Source: Allodiplogaster sudhausi | Lineage: Eukaryota; Nematoda; Chromadorea; Rhabditida; Diplogasteridae | Assembly: GCA_945643635.1 (NCBI GenBank) | Contig: CALZFC010000082.1 | Span: 485,001-549,000 of the forward strand | Length of the DNA: 64,000 nt | Reading direction: 5' to 3' | Position numbers and translations under genes: made by a program | Notes under the pieces: generated by a model | The model's input: the letters and a program-made list of their open reading frames with translations, nothing else | Database searches by the model: none | What the model was told of the DNA's origin: nothing | In this document: positions 1 through 13,638 of the stretch, piece after piece | Position numbering within the stretch: the first letter of the stretch is position 1 | Layout: each line of letters opens with the position of its first letter

Positions 1-229
1 CCTAGCTCAATCATTTTGTCTTTTCTACTTTTCCTTTTCTATCCCTCTCCCTCTTTCTCTGCTCTTTCTCTCTCTTTCTCTTTCCCTTTCTATCTCTTTT
101 CTTCACTTTATCACTCATCCTATCCTTATCAATATCCTTTGTCTTGATCCTACTATCCATCTTCGTCTTTGTTACGTCGTCGTTCAAAGACTCTAACTTT
201 CACATACTATTCCCAATTTCTCTTTCACT

Positions 230-565
230 TCCTCTCTCTCTCTCTCTCTCTCTTTGTTTCTCTCTCACAAACTCTCTCTCTCTCTCTCTCTTTCTCTATC
301 TCTTTCTCTTTTTCTCTCTCTTTCTCACTCTCTCTCTCTCTTTCTCGCGTACTAACTCTCCCTCTCTCACTCTCTCTCTCTCTCTCCCTCTCTCTCTCTC
401 CTTCCCTCTGTTCAGCAGTCTTTCCCAAGCTTTCTCTGCCCTAATAGCCGATGGTGCCTCGTCACACGCCGAGACTTGAGCTGTTTTTCATCAATCACTT
501 GGCCCGCTGCTATCATTATCCTTGCACTCAGAATGTGGAAATAGCACAAAAAGTGGAGGGCGGAA

Positions 566-608
<43 letters not shown>

Positions 609-732
609 AGGGATAGAGTGAGAGTATGAGAGAGAGGGAGAAATAGAGAGGGAGAAAAAGGAAACAGAGAAAGAGAGAGAGAGAGAGTGAGAGAGAGAGT
701 GAGTGCGAGAGAGTGAGAAAGAGAGAGATCAT
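230..732. repeat. (TC)n tract followed by (GA)n tract
   Basis: Pyrimidine-rich (TC)n at about 230-412 is followed after about 155 bases by purine-rich (GA)n at about 568-732 on the same strand. The pair is self-complementary and could fold back. Confidence 0.9.
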
Positions 733-968
733 CCCCCAGAGCCATGGCACCTCCTGATTCCTCGGAATAACGACTGTGTTATGGGAGGAGCAGAATGAAA
801 AGGAGAAGAAAAAGAAGAAGCTAACATGCAAGCGAATGGAGAAACAGAGCATTAAGGAGTGACAAACAGTGGGAGTGACAGAAGGGAGGTGAAGAGGTGG
901 ATGAAGAGCCCGAGGCAGGCCTTTCATCTCGAGGTGACATAACGGCGAGATTAGTTATACTGGCCGGG

Positions 969-1074
969 CCGTGAATTGGGAAGCTCGACTCCGGACCGTG
1001 GATTGGGAAGGCTCGACTCCGGACCGTAGATTGGGAAACTCGACTCCGGGCGTGAATTGGGAGGGCTCCACTCA
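969..1074. repeat. 27-bp minisatellite, about 4 copies
   Basis: Four imperfect units built on CCGTGAATTGGGAAGCTCGA follow one another head to tail. Later units differ by single substitutions or insertions. The array ends about 50 bases before the proposed start codon, so copy-number change could affect the 5' UTR or promoter of the 33-exon gene. Confidence 0.85.
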
Positions 1075-1126
1075 CATTTCGTAATTTCGAACGGTTTCTG
1101 CCGGGTCAAGCAGAAGTTGACCGACC

Positions 1127-3062
1127 ATGAGCACGCTACTGAGCGTGCTAGCGGCGTTCAAGAAATGGTTCGCCGATGGAGAATGGTAGGTCACTAGCGG
1201 GGATACGGTAGCATTCTGTGTGGGACCGATATTTCTTACGGTAACAGTAGTCGCTGCGGGACCGACGCAATTCCTTTACTTCTTCTGGCTGTTTGTAGCT
1301 GATGTGAAAAGGAAATCGGAAAAGAATAGTGAAAGCAGATAGTTAAGTCTTTCTTTGGCACAAGAATTCCTTGAGGCACCTTGACGAAATTTCATCATGA
1401 ATATTTTCTTTCATTTCTTCGATATACATATACTTTGATATTCATATGCGTTACTTGATCCGGATCACATTTTTTTTAACTTCTTTCAATTTGTACTATA
1501 TCTATTAAAGTTACAAAACCTTATGATGAAAAAAAACCACCTATCCGGTTTTCTATTTAAACGTACATATATTTTGCTTATTTTAATTTCAATAAATAGA
1601 TAAAAGACTTTAATTTAAATAAATCAATAATGTTTTTTTTATATTTTAATTTATTTTAATTAATTAATTAAAATAATAATTATTATTAGTCGCGCCACGT
1701 CATCGAGCGCGCTGAAGTGCTCGGCACCGAAGAATCAGATGGCCCGCTTCGATTGCGACCGGCCACTCGCGAGCAAGAATGGACCGGTTGCTGCTTCGGC
1801 CAAGGTCTCGTTTTTGTTGTTGTTTGTTTACAATATTGATTTATCTATTCATTTATGTACGTGTCAGGCAAAAAGGTGCGAATTCAAACATAAGTTTTTT
1901 TGGCTCCTCTAAAAAAATCATAATATATTGTTGATAAAGGACACTTCAGTTTTGGGCTCCTTTAAAAACATACTATTTATCGTTATCAATCTATACATAT
2001 ATTTTTTTCTTTTTCTGCATATGTATATATATTTTTTTAAAGAATATTTTCCATAAATATATATCGACAAAATAATTATAATAAAAAATAATTAATGTCT
2101 ATTGTGGGAAAATTCTTCCATACAATTAAATGTTTATTTGCGTTTTCAATTTAAAGAGTTAGTTAGCTACCGGCGCGCAAAGGAAAGTCTACAATACAAA
2201 CGGCATGTGTCTCATGTGTATGTATTGTGTGCGGAAGACGAAGAAAACATACAGACACAAAACACGCTGGTTGTAGGGTGCTAGACGACAACTCGTTATC
2301 TCTTTCCCATCTCTTTCCCTGGGAGTTATCGTGTTGTTTGTCTGTCTTTGCCTTCCGACTCATCGCCAATCGTGCAAGCGCTAATTGCACGCATCAGGAC
2401 TATAAATATTTTCATTTCTCGGATTGTCCGATCAGCAAGAAACTCAACCGTAATATATTTAAAAAAAATTTCCTGACCAATGCAGTCGCGTCTCTCCAAA
2501 AAACACATGCTCTCTCGTCTTTGTTGTCAGGCAAAAAGGCGCGAATTCGAACGTAAGTTTTTGGCTACGAACATAAAAACATAAAATATAAAATATTGTT
2601 GATAAAGGACACTTCTTTCACGTTTTGGTCTCTGTTGAAATCATAACATATTGTTGATAACAAGACCTGAAACTCCGCTGCCAAGAGTGTCTGCTTTTCG
2701 ATGTCTACGCGAGTGAGCAATTCTCATGTTTGCTTTCTTTCTTCCTAGCCCCTTCCTCTTCTGCTTCAACCTCCTGAGGCCATACTGTTTCGTGTGTGTG
2801 TGTGTGTGTGTGTATTTTCTATACACCGTCTTCCCGCCGCGCACGATCGCGCGGAGCCATTCAGCATTTCTTACTATGCGCGCACGCTTTCGTACTACTT
2901 TTGTCTCGCTCTCTTTCTCTGTATCTCTGCGTCTCTCTCTCTCTCTCTCTTTTTCACACTCTGTTTCTCTGTCTTTCTCTTTATTTCTATCTATATCTCT
3001 ATCTGTTTCTCTCTCTTGTCTCTTTCCCTCTCTGACTCTATCTCTTTCTTGGTCTTTCCCTG

Positions 3063-3106
<44 letters not shown>

Positions 3107-5187
3107 GTTTCTATCTATCTCTCTCTCTCTTGTCTCCTTCTTTCTCTCACTCTTTCGATTTCTTTCTCTGCCTCCATGTTCATTCTCTTCTCTGCTTTTC
3201 TCGCTCTTCATTACATTCTCTCTCTTCTTGTTCAACTGGTTTTTGCGTAGCGCTTTCTCCTCCATTATTCATCGTCCATTCAACGTCTCTCTTCTCGCCT
3301 TCTCTCTCTTTCTTAGTTCTCTCTCTCTCTCTCCCTCTCTCTCTCATTCCAGCTAGTTCCACCTTGGCGTGCTTCACACTGCGCGTCTTGGTTGTCATGC
3401 CTATTCAATAAGAAATTATTAATTTTCAACCCAACTCTTTTTATATCAGTTTATATTTATCTCAGCGGTCAGAGTTCATACGGCAACATATAAGCCATGA
3501 ATCACTTGGTTCCCGGAAAGCTTTCAATCAACTATTTTTTTAAAGATAATTCGAGCCAATACACTCCTCAATTCTGATTCTTTGCTGGAAGAGAAAAGTT
3601 TAATTTTAAGATACCTTTAGCATAAATTGAAGAAGACAACTTTTTATTTTATTGAAAAGCGAGAAAAAAATGTTATTTTTAATGGAAAAATTGAATAAAA
3701 CTTAATTTTTTTACATTTTTTATGAAACTAAATTTAATAAATTACTTGAAGGTGACCGTCGTTTCGGCACCGATCGACGACGTCAACATGAGTCGTGTTA
3801 AGATGCGACTCAAGGCGTCGCAGGAGAAGACGGCCAGCCCGAAGCGACAGTCCATGTAATTAATCACTGCAAAAATATCCGTTGCTTCTAACGGATATTA
3901 TCCGTTACTTGTAACAGTTACTTGTAAAGAATATTATGGGTTACTTGCAAAAGTTACTAAGAACGGATAATATTTCTTACATGCAACGGTTAAGCTCTGC
4001 CCGCGAATTTAACGCATATTTTTCTGCGTGAGCACTCTTCTGTAGCCTTTATACTTTTTTTTTAATTTGTTAGTTAATTAGTTTCCGTATTTATTTCGTA
4101 CACCCATCGTCCATTTACTTATGCTCAAGAGAAAACTTGTAATGATCAATGTTCATTGATCATTTGCCTCGCAGGCCTGCCTTCCCCGTTACGCCCGACG
4201 ATCTCTCGGAAGCCGAGAGTGCCCGGGAGCTGCAGCGCTATTCATCCGTGGACATTGACGAGGTGGAGATTACTTTTATATACTTAGTTATTTATTTTTG
4301 TTAATTTTTTTGTACTTTTAAAGGGAGTATGCGACGATATGATAATGCTAAATGCAGGGGAGCAATGGCTTATGGAAATACGAAAGATTGAACATTTTAG
4401 AGTGACTGGTGCTGATAACATTCAGAGTCCTTTCATCTTGTGGGAAGTGTCAAATTGTCTTATTCAGCAAGTGAACAACAACTGTCATTGATGGTGCTTT
4501 AGGGTAGATTTAGTCATGCAAAGAAAACAAAAAGGGCTTGCAATGGATTTGGTGAAATATGTAGAAGAATAAAAGAAAATACAGGGAGGCAGAAAGCGAT
4601 ATAAGGAAGGAATATAAAGAGAGATACATAGAAAGAACGATAGAGAAAGATACACAGAGAGCAGGAGAAAGACAGAGAGAGAGAATGAGAGGGAGAAAGA
4701 AAGAGAGAGTGAGAGAGAGAAAGAAAGAGAGCGAGAGATACACCTGCTTTTAACAGGGTCTCGCTCGCTCGAACTCTGCGCGTGACTCTCGTGCCGCTCT
4801 CCTGCTCGCCAACCTGCGACGAGGCGGCAAGGAGGGCCAGCGGCGATTCTCGGAGGTTTCCTTCTTTCTTTTTTACCAATCTTCTTTTTTTCGCTTTTTA
4901 AAAGATTTATTTTAGAATTTTATATTTTTTTTAATAGTTCAATCGTCGTAAAACGTTTTTACTGTTTAACTTTTTGCGTAGAGAAAAAAAGGAGGATAAA
5001 ATCGCTGATCAAATCGGCAACAAATGGTAGTATTAGAAATAAAAACTTTTAAGAAGTCTCTCGTGCCACTTTACGAGATCCCTTTCCCATTTCTAACAGT
5101 AAGGCGGATTCTTGGAATGCAGTTGATGTCACAAGCTCCGACTGTACGCAGTTTATCTTTAAAGCCCGTCGCTTTTGACTAATCTCT

Positions 5188-5225
<38 letters not shown>

Positions 5226-6245
5226 GTCGTTCTCTCTCTCTTTTTAAATCTCTTCCCGTATCTCTCTCTCGCTCTCCCTCCCTCTCTCTCCCTTTCTCTC
5301 TCTCCCTCTCTCTCTCTCGCTCTCAAATGGCAAATAGTTACTAAACCACACGCGGATATTTGTGCATTATGCGCCAGGCGGGGCTGGAAGATGCTATCAT
5401 GAGTAAACATTGATTCGGCACTCCCCTTATCTCTCACTTATCTCCCATCCGACTTTGCTCGCTCACATGATCTGATGACTTCTGAGGAGAGGACTAGCGC
5501 TTAATCCTGGTGGCTCTCTTTCTTTTCCTCACCTTCACCCTCTTTCTCTCTCTATCCCTCGACTCTCTCTCTCTCTCATTTTCATCTATTTCTCCCTCTT
5601 TCCCTTCCTTCCTCTCTCTCTCTCTCTCTCTCTCTTCTCTCCCTAGCCCCTACTCCATTAATTGCGCCACACACCGATCGCTCATGAAGTAGCGGCGAGC
5701 GATTCTTGCGAGTTGAACCTTCTCTCTGTCGAAATCTTCCTGAGTTTCAGTCTCTCCGTCCACTCTCTTTCTCTCTCACTCTCTTTCTCTCTCTCTCTTT
5801 CTCTGTTTCTCTCTCCTCTCTCTCGCTGTTTCTTTGCCTCTCGCTCCATTCTCTCTCCCTCTCACCTGTCTCTCTGTCTCCATCGTTTCATCTTCTATCT
5901 CTCTTCATTCTTCGTTCCAATTCCGATCACTTTCTTCTCCAATTACATACTATCTCCTTTTTCTCTCGCTTCCTCTCTCACTCACATCCTTTCGGCAAGG
6001 AAGAAGGAAGAGTAAGGGGAGATTGAGAAGGAAAGAGCGAGAGAGATTAAGATAGAAAGGGATGATGAGAGGGCGAGAGAGTGGCAGAGAGTGAGAGAGA
6101 GAAGGAGATAGACAGAGAGGGGGAGAGAGATTGAGTGCCATGTCCACATTACAATCTTGCCGTGTCTTCTTGCTTGTCCTCCCAGAAGAAGCCATCTCGT
6201 ATCAGATCCGCCAGCCACCCCTTTCAACTCTCTTTCATCCCTTTA

Positions 6246-6286
<41 letters not shown>

Positions 6287-8604
6287 GTCTCTCTCTCGCT
6301 CTGTGTCTTTCTCTGTCTCTCTTTTCTCTATTTCTCTCTTACTCTCTCGTGATGGCACTTCTTAGTCCATCCAAGTGCCCACCAGGATACCCGAGTGGAT
6401 CAGTACATTCCGGACTTTAGCTTTTTTCCTCATTTAAATTTCTGTCTTAATATTTTTTTTCTGCCAAACCGTGTTCCTTTTTCCGTTGGTTGGTCTATAT
6501 GATACGAAGTAAAAACATTCAGAGAATGCAAAAGACAGAGCGAAAAAAATTTTGCATTTGCATATTATTTTTAAAACAGAACAATAAAAAGCACAATCGT
6601 TATGACTTGTTGTTATTATTATATTTGTTTAATAGTTACACTTAAAATATAATATAAATAGTCGTAATTTTCTAAATACATATTTATAATAAAATATATA
6701 TTTAAAAATAAAATTAATTATTTAAATTAATTATGAAATTAATAAAAAAAAATTATAATTGTTTAAAGGAAATCTCCTCATCGCCATTCGCGATCGCCGA
6801 CCCGAGCGGGCCGATCGTGCTGCCGGACAAGTCCATTCTCGAAGAATACGTCAAGCGGTAAGAAGCTCTCTCACTTTTTCAAATGATTATATCTTCCCGC
6901 CAAAGAACAATTTTGGCGGGAAAGAGTTTTTCTTCAAATAATTCAATGCGACTTCAAGATGATCACCTGATCGTGAACGAAATTAGTGCTAGGGAAGGCG
7001 GTATTTATTCTCTGCACTTTTCGTGCTTTTTTTAAAGATTGTTTTCTTGGTATCCTCTGCTCTCCCTCTCTCTCTCCAATAATCTCTGATGCTCTCTCGA
7101 TCTCCTTCTCTCTCTCTATCTCTCTCTATCCCTCTCTCTCACATAATGTCTGATCCTCTCTCGATCTCTCGATCTCTCTCTCTCTCTATCTCTTTGCTGC
7201 TCTCTCTCTCTCTCGTCATCTTTCTCTCTCTCTCTCTCTCGATCTCATTCTCACGCTCTTTCTCTATTATTCTCCCCCCCCCTGTCGATGAAAAGATCTT
7301 GATCAATCCCTGTTTTATTTGCGATCTCTCTCTTTTTTTCTTTACAAGAGTTCAGACAGCTTATTTGTTCTGAGAAAAGAGATATGTCTTAAACCTTTCG
7401 ACGTCTCGCTTTGCGAGCCGAGTTGTTTGTTTCTTAATCTCTTTCTCTTTTGTTTTCTTCCTCTCTCTCTCTCTCTCTCTCTCTGTTTCTCTATCATTCT
7501 CTACCCTCTTATCTTGACTCCCACCTTTCCTCTCACCTTTCTGTACTCTCGTTCTTCTTTGTTTTTCTCTCACTCTGTTAGACTCGTTCTTTCTCACCCT
7601 CTTTCTCTTTCTCGCTCTCCTCTCGTTCTCTCATGCGATTCATCAATCATTTCTGTCTGCTTCTTTCCCATATGCCTGTCGGTGCAGAGAATCTCCCGGA
7701 GCTGATTATGAACTTTTCCCTCGTTTCCACTGCTGTTCTTCTACTATTTCGTACCACCAGCTGCTTTATCACTATTAAAGAAATCGATATTTTAAATTAA
7801 TATTTTTAAATACAATTTTTTATGAATGGAATCTTGTGGCTTGAGATCTGTTTATTAGATTGATGTCGTTCTTTAAAAAAAAGAGTGAAAGCTAAAGTTT
7901 CTCCCGGAAGACATTCGTCCATATCATTCAAAAGTGTACTTTTTTTAAAGGACTTGTGACAACCCTTCGGCATTCATTGACAAAAATGTCTTCGCTGCAA
8001 GACCACACTTACAGTACTCATCATCCCTGATTCAGGAAGCGCGGCAAGCTCTCACGCATCAGCTCGGAGGGCTCGGCAGAGGAGGCGGCCGAGGAGGAGT
8101 TGGCACGGCTCAGAAGCATCTCGCCTGCCAGCTCCGTGGCCTCTGAGCTACAGCCGGCGGCTGCAGGTTTGGGAAATATCAGAAACACACTAAATTTTGT
8201 TTCTGAATTAGCAGAAACACACTAAATTAAGTTTGTACCACTAGATTAGTTTTGCAAATAATAGAAACACACTAAATTTGATCTAAGTATAATTGAGATT
8301 CTCTTGAAAAAGTAACCTTTATAACATGCAATAATGAAGATAAACTTTCCTATAAAACTGTCCCACCTCTGCATCCTTTTTCTCTCACCCTCACTTTCCA
8401 TCTCCCTCCCTTTCTCCCTCCCTCCCTCTCGCTCCCCTCTCCCCTCTCTCTCCTCTCTTTCTCTCTCCCTCTCACTCTCCCTCTCTCTCCTGTCTCTCTC
8501 TCCCTCACCCACCCCCTCTCCCTCTCTCTCTCTCCCTCTCTCTCCTGTCTCTCTCCTCTCCCCTCTCCCCCCCCCCCCCTCTTCCATCCCCTCTCCCTCC
8601 CTCC

Positions 8605-8657
<53 letters not shown>

Positions 8658-9704
8658 CTTCCAGTGCGTATCTACGCGCACTCTCCGTCGGCGTCTCGCC
8701 ACGACGCGACGCTGACGACGCCGACACGCGGCCGTTCCTCTTCCCGTCTCAGCGACGGCGCTCCCTACACTCAGACGCCGCCCATCATCATGCTCGATGC
8801 CGTTCAGGTGAGCGTTCAATTTGGGGGCCATTCTCGAAGCTCCGCCCCCTTTTGACCCGGTTAAACAAAATTTTTTATTATTTTTTTTAATTGAGCTAAA
8901 ATAAAGAGCTAGTTGAAGTTAATTAACTTGAAATCAATTAACTTAAATCTTGAGATATTAAGATTCAAATTAGAGCTAACTGACCCCAAACAATGGAAAA
9001 GGTGACTTTACGACGCTGAAGAAAGGCGAAAATAAATGAATTCCCCTTTTTAGAGATGTTATATTTAAAGCATAATTTTTATAATATTCAAAAATATGCA
9101 AAGATTTGTATTCATGGCATCTATAAATGAGAAAAAATAAATAAAATTAAATCACTTCTTTAGATGCAGCCAACCACGCCGCACGTTAACAACTTCAACG
9201 CTACGCCTCATGGATTTTTGAGGTGCAGTCAGTTCATGTGTGTGTGTGTGATTTTTATTTATTTATTTATTTTTTTGGCCTTTTTTTTTGATGTCCTTAA
9301 ATCATTTCCTAACAGGCACTTAGAAAAAATATTTCTCTCAACTATAATCTTTCTACTAATTTTAGCTTCACAATTTTGCATGTTTCATTCTGATAGTGAA
9401 TATATTGAAATTGTAATCGAACCAAATTCGCTGTTTTCGATGTGGTTAAAAAAGAAATGAAATAATACTAAATGAATTGATTATAGACACGGTGGCCGCG
9501 CCGTGTCGTTGACCGCGCGTCCGCTGCCATTCGACGCGCCCAAGACGCCCTTTGAGGCGTCGCTACAGAATCAGGCAAATCGCATTCGCAAGGCTGCCGA
9601 CTTCCAGAGTACGCAGCAGGTGAAGAGAACCTTGGAACTTCGCGTTTCTATGCATGTGTGAGGAAGGATATTGTCGCACTAACGAGAGAAAGAGGGAGAT
9701 TGGA

Positions 9705-9745
<41 letters not shown>

Positions 9746-12700
9746 GAGGATGAGACCATGAGAGAGATGCCGAGAGGCAGAGATCGAAAGATAGAGAGAC
9801 CGAGAGAAAGAGAGACCGAGAGGCATAGACTGAAAGATAGAGAGACCGAGAGACAGAGACCGGCAGACAGAGACCGGGAGATATATAACCATCGACCGAA
9901 GGGGGGGGGGGTAAGCGGTAAAAAGATTCGTCCTCGCTCTCTCTCAGCCTGCTAGCCGGGTCGCCTTGTCAGCGTCCTATACGATATTCGCCAAGTCTAG
10001 GTTGCGACAAGTCGTAGGCATCCCATGCCATATCGCGTTTATCGGGTCGGTGCTTCGGTGCCGGCCCCACTATCTAGCAGCACCAGCCGAGGGGCTCGGG
10101 CCCGGGCCCCGGGAAAGCAGGCAGGTCTGGCGGTGCCTCTTTTGGTTCCACCAGGACGCATGCGCTGGTGCTGCTGTTATTTTTGAAGAATATGGTCCTG
10201 TAATTCCAGGATTTTTTCACAATAAAAAATTTTTTGTTGCCTTGCTGGCGATTCCTTTTTGTTCCTAGAAGTCGGCCCAATGTCGGTAAAATTGGGATGA
10301 ATTCTGCGTAAAATAGTAGTAATAAAAGTAGAAATCGAGTTTTTTCATTAAACTATTCTTTCTGAATTTTAAAGTAAACCAATATGGATGCTTTATCTGT
10401 TTGTATGGGATAGGTCGCTTCTGGAAGTAATGAACAAATTATGCAGTAATGCAGAATTGAAGTAAATTTTTTAACCAAAAGAACATTAGATAAAACAGAT
10501 GGGTTGGATTGAAAGAAGAAAGAAAGTAGTGTGAGATTAAAGAAAGGCTTACAGAGAGAGAGAGAGACTGAGAGACAGAGGGAATAGAACAGGGATGATA
10601 GAAACAGAGAGATAGCGATGGACATAAGGTGGAGGGGAGACCCGAATTACTAATAAGCAACACCAGTGTCAGTCGCTCTGATCGGGGACAAACGATTTTC
10701 AATTTTGGTTATGAATAAATAAATGAAATATAGCATTGCATTTAATTATAGAGCCAAAAAATAGTAGATACAACTAACATCCATATAAGCAGAAGAATGA
10801 GAGTTGAGAGTGAAGAATGGCTTACAATTAGGGACCGAGACTGATGGTGAGAGTTCGACGGATAGATGTCGAGAGAGATCGAGAGAGCAAACTGATATGC
10901 ATTTGATACATAGAAAGATACAAACAGTACGCAGAAGGCTTCCTCTGTCTCGGTCTGCTAGGCAGTCGCCTAATCACAGTCCTCTGCAACGCAACGGAAT
11001 ATCCGCCCAATGTAGGGTGCTTCATTTCATGGACTTCTTTTGAAATTTTGCATAAAAATCAAAAATTTGTACTCTCGTACACTCGTGCAGCACTGGCCGA
11101 GGGGCCAAGCCCCGGGAAAGCTTGCTGTCCGCGGTCGGCAGCGCCAACTAGAACGCGATCTGGTGGTGGCTGGCCGGCCTGGCGAATCCTTTTTGGCTAT
11201 GCCAAGACGCTTGCGCTGGTGCTGCAATTTTAGCGAGATAGTAATCTATAACCTCTTAAGATTTGGTTTTTTTTTCAATAAAGATAATCTTGTTGCCGTC
11301 CGGGCGGTTCCTGTTTTTCGCCTCGCCCCGTCCCAGATGTTGAGAGAGGATTACTGTGTCATTCTTGTCGGGACCAAACGATTTTCAAATCTGGAACTGC
11401 TGTAAACGCCGCTAAATAGTAGTAGTAAATAGCGAACCAATAGAAAGGTTTCTGCGAGATAGTGCCAGTAATGAACCGAACATATTTGAAATGATGGTTT
11501 AAAGAAAAAAAAATAGCCGATAATACAGAGAATCAAATGAGATGGATACACAGACAAGCAAGAGATATGAATGAGCAAAGAATGGCAAACCATTAGAAAG
11601 AGAGAGAGAGACTGAGCGAGAACGAGTAAAGGAGGGAGACGGAGAGACAGATATCGAGAGAGAGAGTGACCGATAGATGATGACCGAGAGAGACCGAGGG
11701 ATAGCGATAACAGCTGCTCATTGGAAAGAGACATACAGACAGTACGTTGGAGCATCCTCTGTCTCGGCCTGCTAGCCGGGTACATCTCATCACAGTCCTA
11801 TTCAACGCAGCGGAACATTCGCCCAACCTAGGATGCTGTATTTCCTAGGCATCTCACAGAAGGACTCTGTTATTGGGTCGGTGACCGCACGAAGCACCGG
11901 CCCCCCACCCTCTTGCAGCACCAGCCGAGGGGCTAATGGTAAGCCTCGGGAAAGCCAGTTGTCCGTGGTTGGCAGCACCAGCCAGAGCGCTCTGGTGGTT
12001 GCTGGCCGGCCTGGCGGTTCCTCTCTTTTGGTTCCACCATAACGTTGGCGCTGGTGCTGCATTTTCAAGAAGTAATTGGTGGTGTGGTTCTTTTAATAAA
12101 AAAAAGATAGTGTTTCGGTTTGTTGGTCAGTCACTGGTACTGTAAATAAGCACTACAGGAAGAGGATTACAGTGTCACTCTTGTCGGCACCAAACCTTTA
12201 TTTTTTCAAATCTGTCCAATGCCTCTAAAATTTCTGTGAATTTTGAAGTTTTGCTAAATAAAAGTGGTAAATTGCATGAGAATGTTTTCTAAAATATAGA
12301 AGTCAAAGTTAAGTTTTTAAACTATTATCTCCAATTTTTTTAAAGAAAAAACCAATAGAGAGGCTTGATCTGTTTGTTTCTGGAACAAATTCTTGAATGA
12401 TAGATGAAATGCAGGATTGAAGTTAATTATAGTACCAAGAAAACAGTAGACCAGATCAGAGAACCACATAGATAAACAAAGAGAGGGGGAAGAGGCACTT
12501 AGAGATAGAGAGAGTGAGAGAGAGAGTGAGAGAGACTTTGGGAGAACGAGACAGAGTGAGCGAGTGAGGGAGAACGAGAGAGAGAATGAGGGAGAACGAG
12601 AGACGAGACTGAGAGATAGGGAGGGAGAAAAGAGAGAGAAGAAGAAGTAAGAGGGAGACCAAGCTGTGCTTGTTATTTGCTTCTTCAATTGAAGCCGATG

Positions 12701-12858
12701 AAGCAAATCAGAAAGGGCGCGTGAGGTGAAGGGGAAGAAACTTTGATACACACAAGCCCATTCCTCTCTTCCTCGTTCACTCTCCCTCTCTCTCTCACTC
12801 TCTCTTTCTCTCACACTCTCTTTTACTTTCTCTCACTCTCTCTTTCCCTTTCTCTCTC

Positions 12859-12897
<39 letters not shown>

Positions 12898-13596
12898 CTC
12901 TTCCTTTCTCTCTCACTCTTTCTTTCTCCACTCGCTCTCTCTTTCCCTCTTCTTTGTCTCTCACCCTCTCCCTCCCCTAAGAGAAGCTTCCTTTCTCCGT
13001 GCGACATTCGATCTCTTCGCCCATGGCAAGCGACCGGCTGACTGCAACTATCGGCGCGATCAAGCAGAAAGGCCCTCCTTCTAGTGAAAAGGAAATGGCT
13101 GTATCTCTTCTTGACGATGTTGTATACTTTTCGAGGCGTTTATTGGGCCGTAATTTAGGTAGCCGCAAGGCCGTAATTTAGGTAGCAGCATGGCCGTAAT
13201 TTCGTGTTTCTTAATAAATTCTCAATTCCCCACTTCTCAGAGATTATTACTAGTGCCTATTGACTATTAACTCTATATTCAGATGTCTGCGCGCTCGGGA
13301 AGTTCAAATTCAATTATTTCTTCAAAAGTTCATTCGGTGATAGATTGGCCTGTCCAGTCTGGTTCGTAGCTTCCGCGTTCATTTTCATCATATTCACGTT
13401 CGGACCTCCTGAACCCTTTCCAAGGTGACAGATAGGATGAGGACTCTTCATTGTGGAGATATCTTGGCAGGTTTACTAGCACGAGTCAGGCGAGGTCAGC
13501 AAAGGGGAGTGAGAGAGAGAGAGAGACATAGAGAGAGAGAGAGAAAGAACACATAGCAAGAGATAGAGAGAGAAAGAGAAAGGAGAGACAGGAAGG

Positions 13597-13638
<42 letters not shown>

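Larger units (their letters stand above)
1..1126. other. upstream region: TC tract, GA tract, short minisatellite
   Basis: No gene is supported here. The stretch holds a (TC)n tract at about 230-412, a (GA)n tract at about 568-732 and about four copies of a 26-28 base repeat at 969-1074, just before the proposed first coding exon. Any promoter of the downstream gene would lie here, but no TATA box or other core element is convincing. Confidence 0.5.

Noticed and set aside
2794..3411. 205-codon forward open frame in intron 2
   Set aside because: It is read from a TC tract, and the same bases are open in several frames, which is typical of simple repeats.
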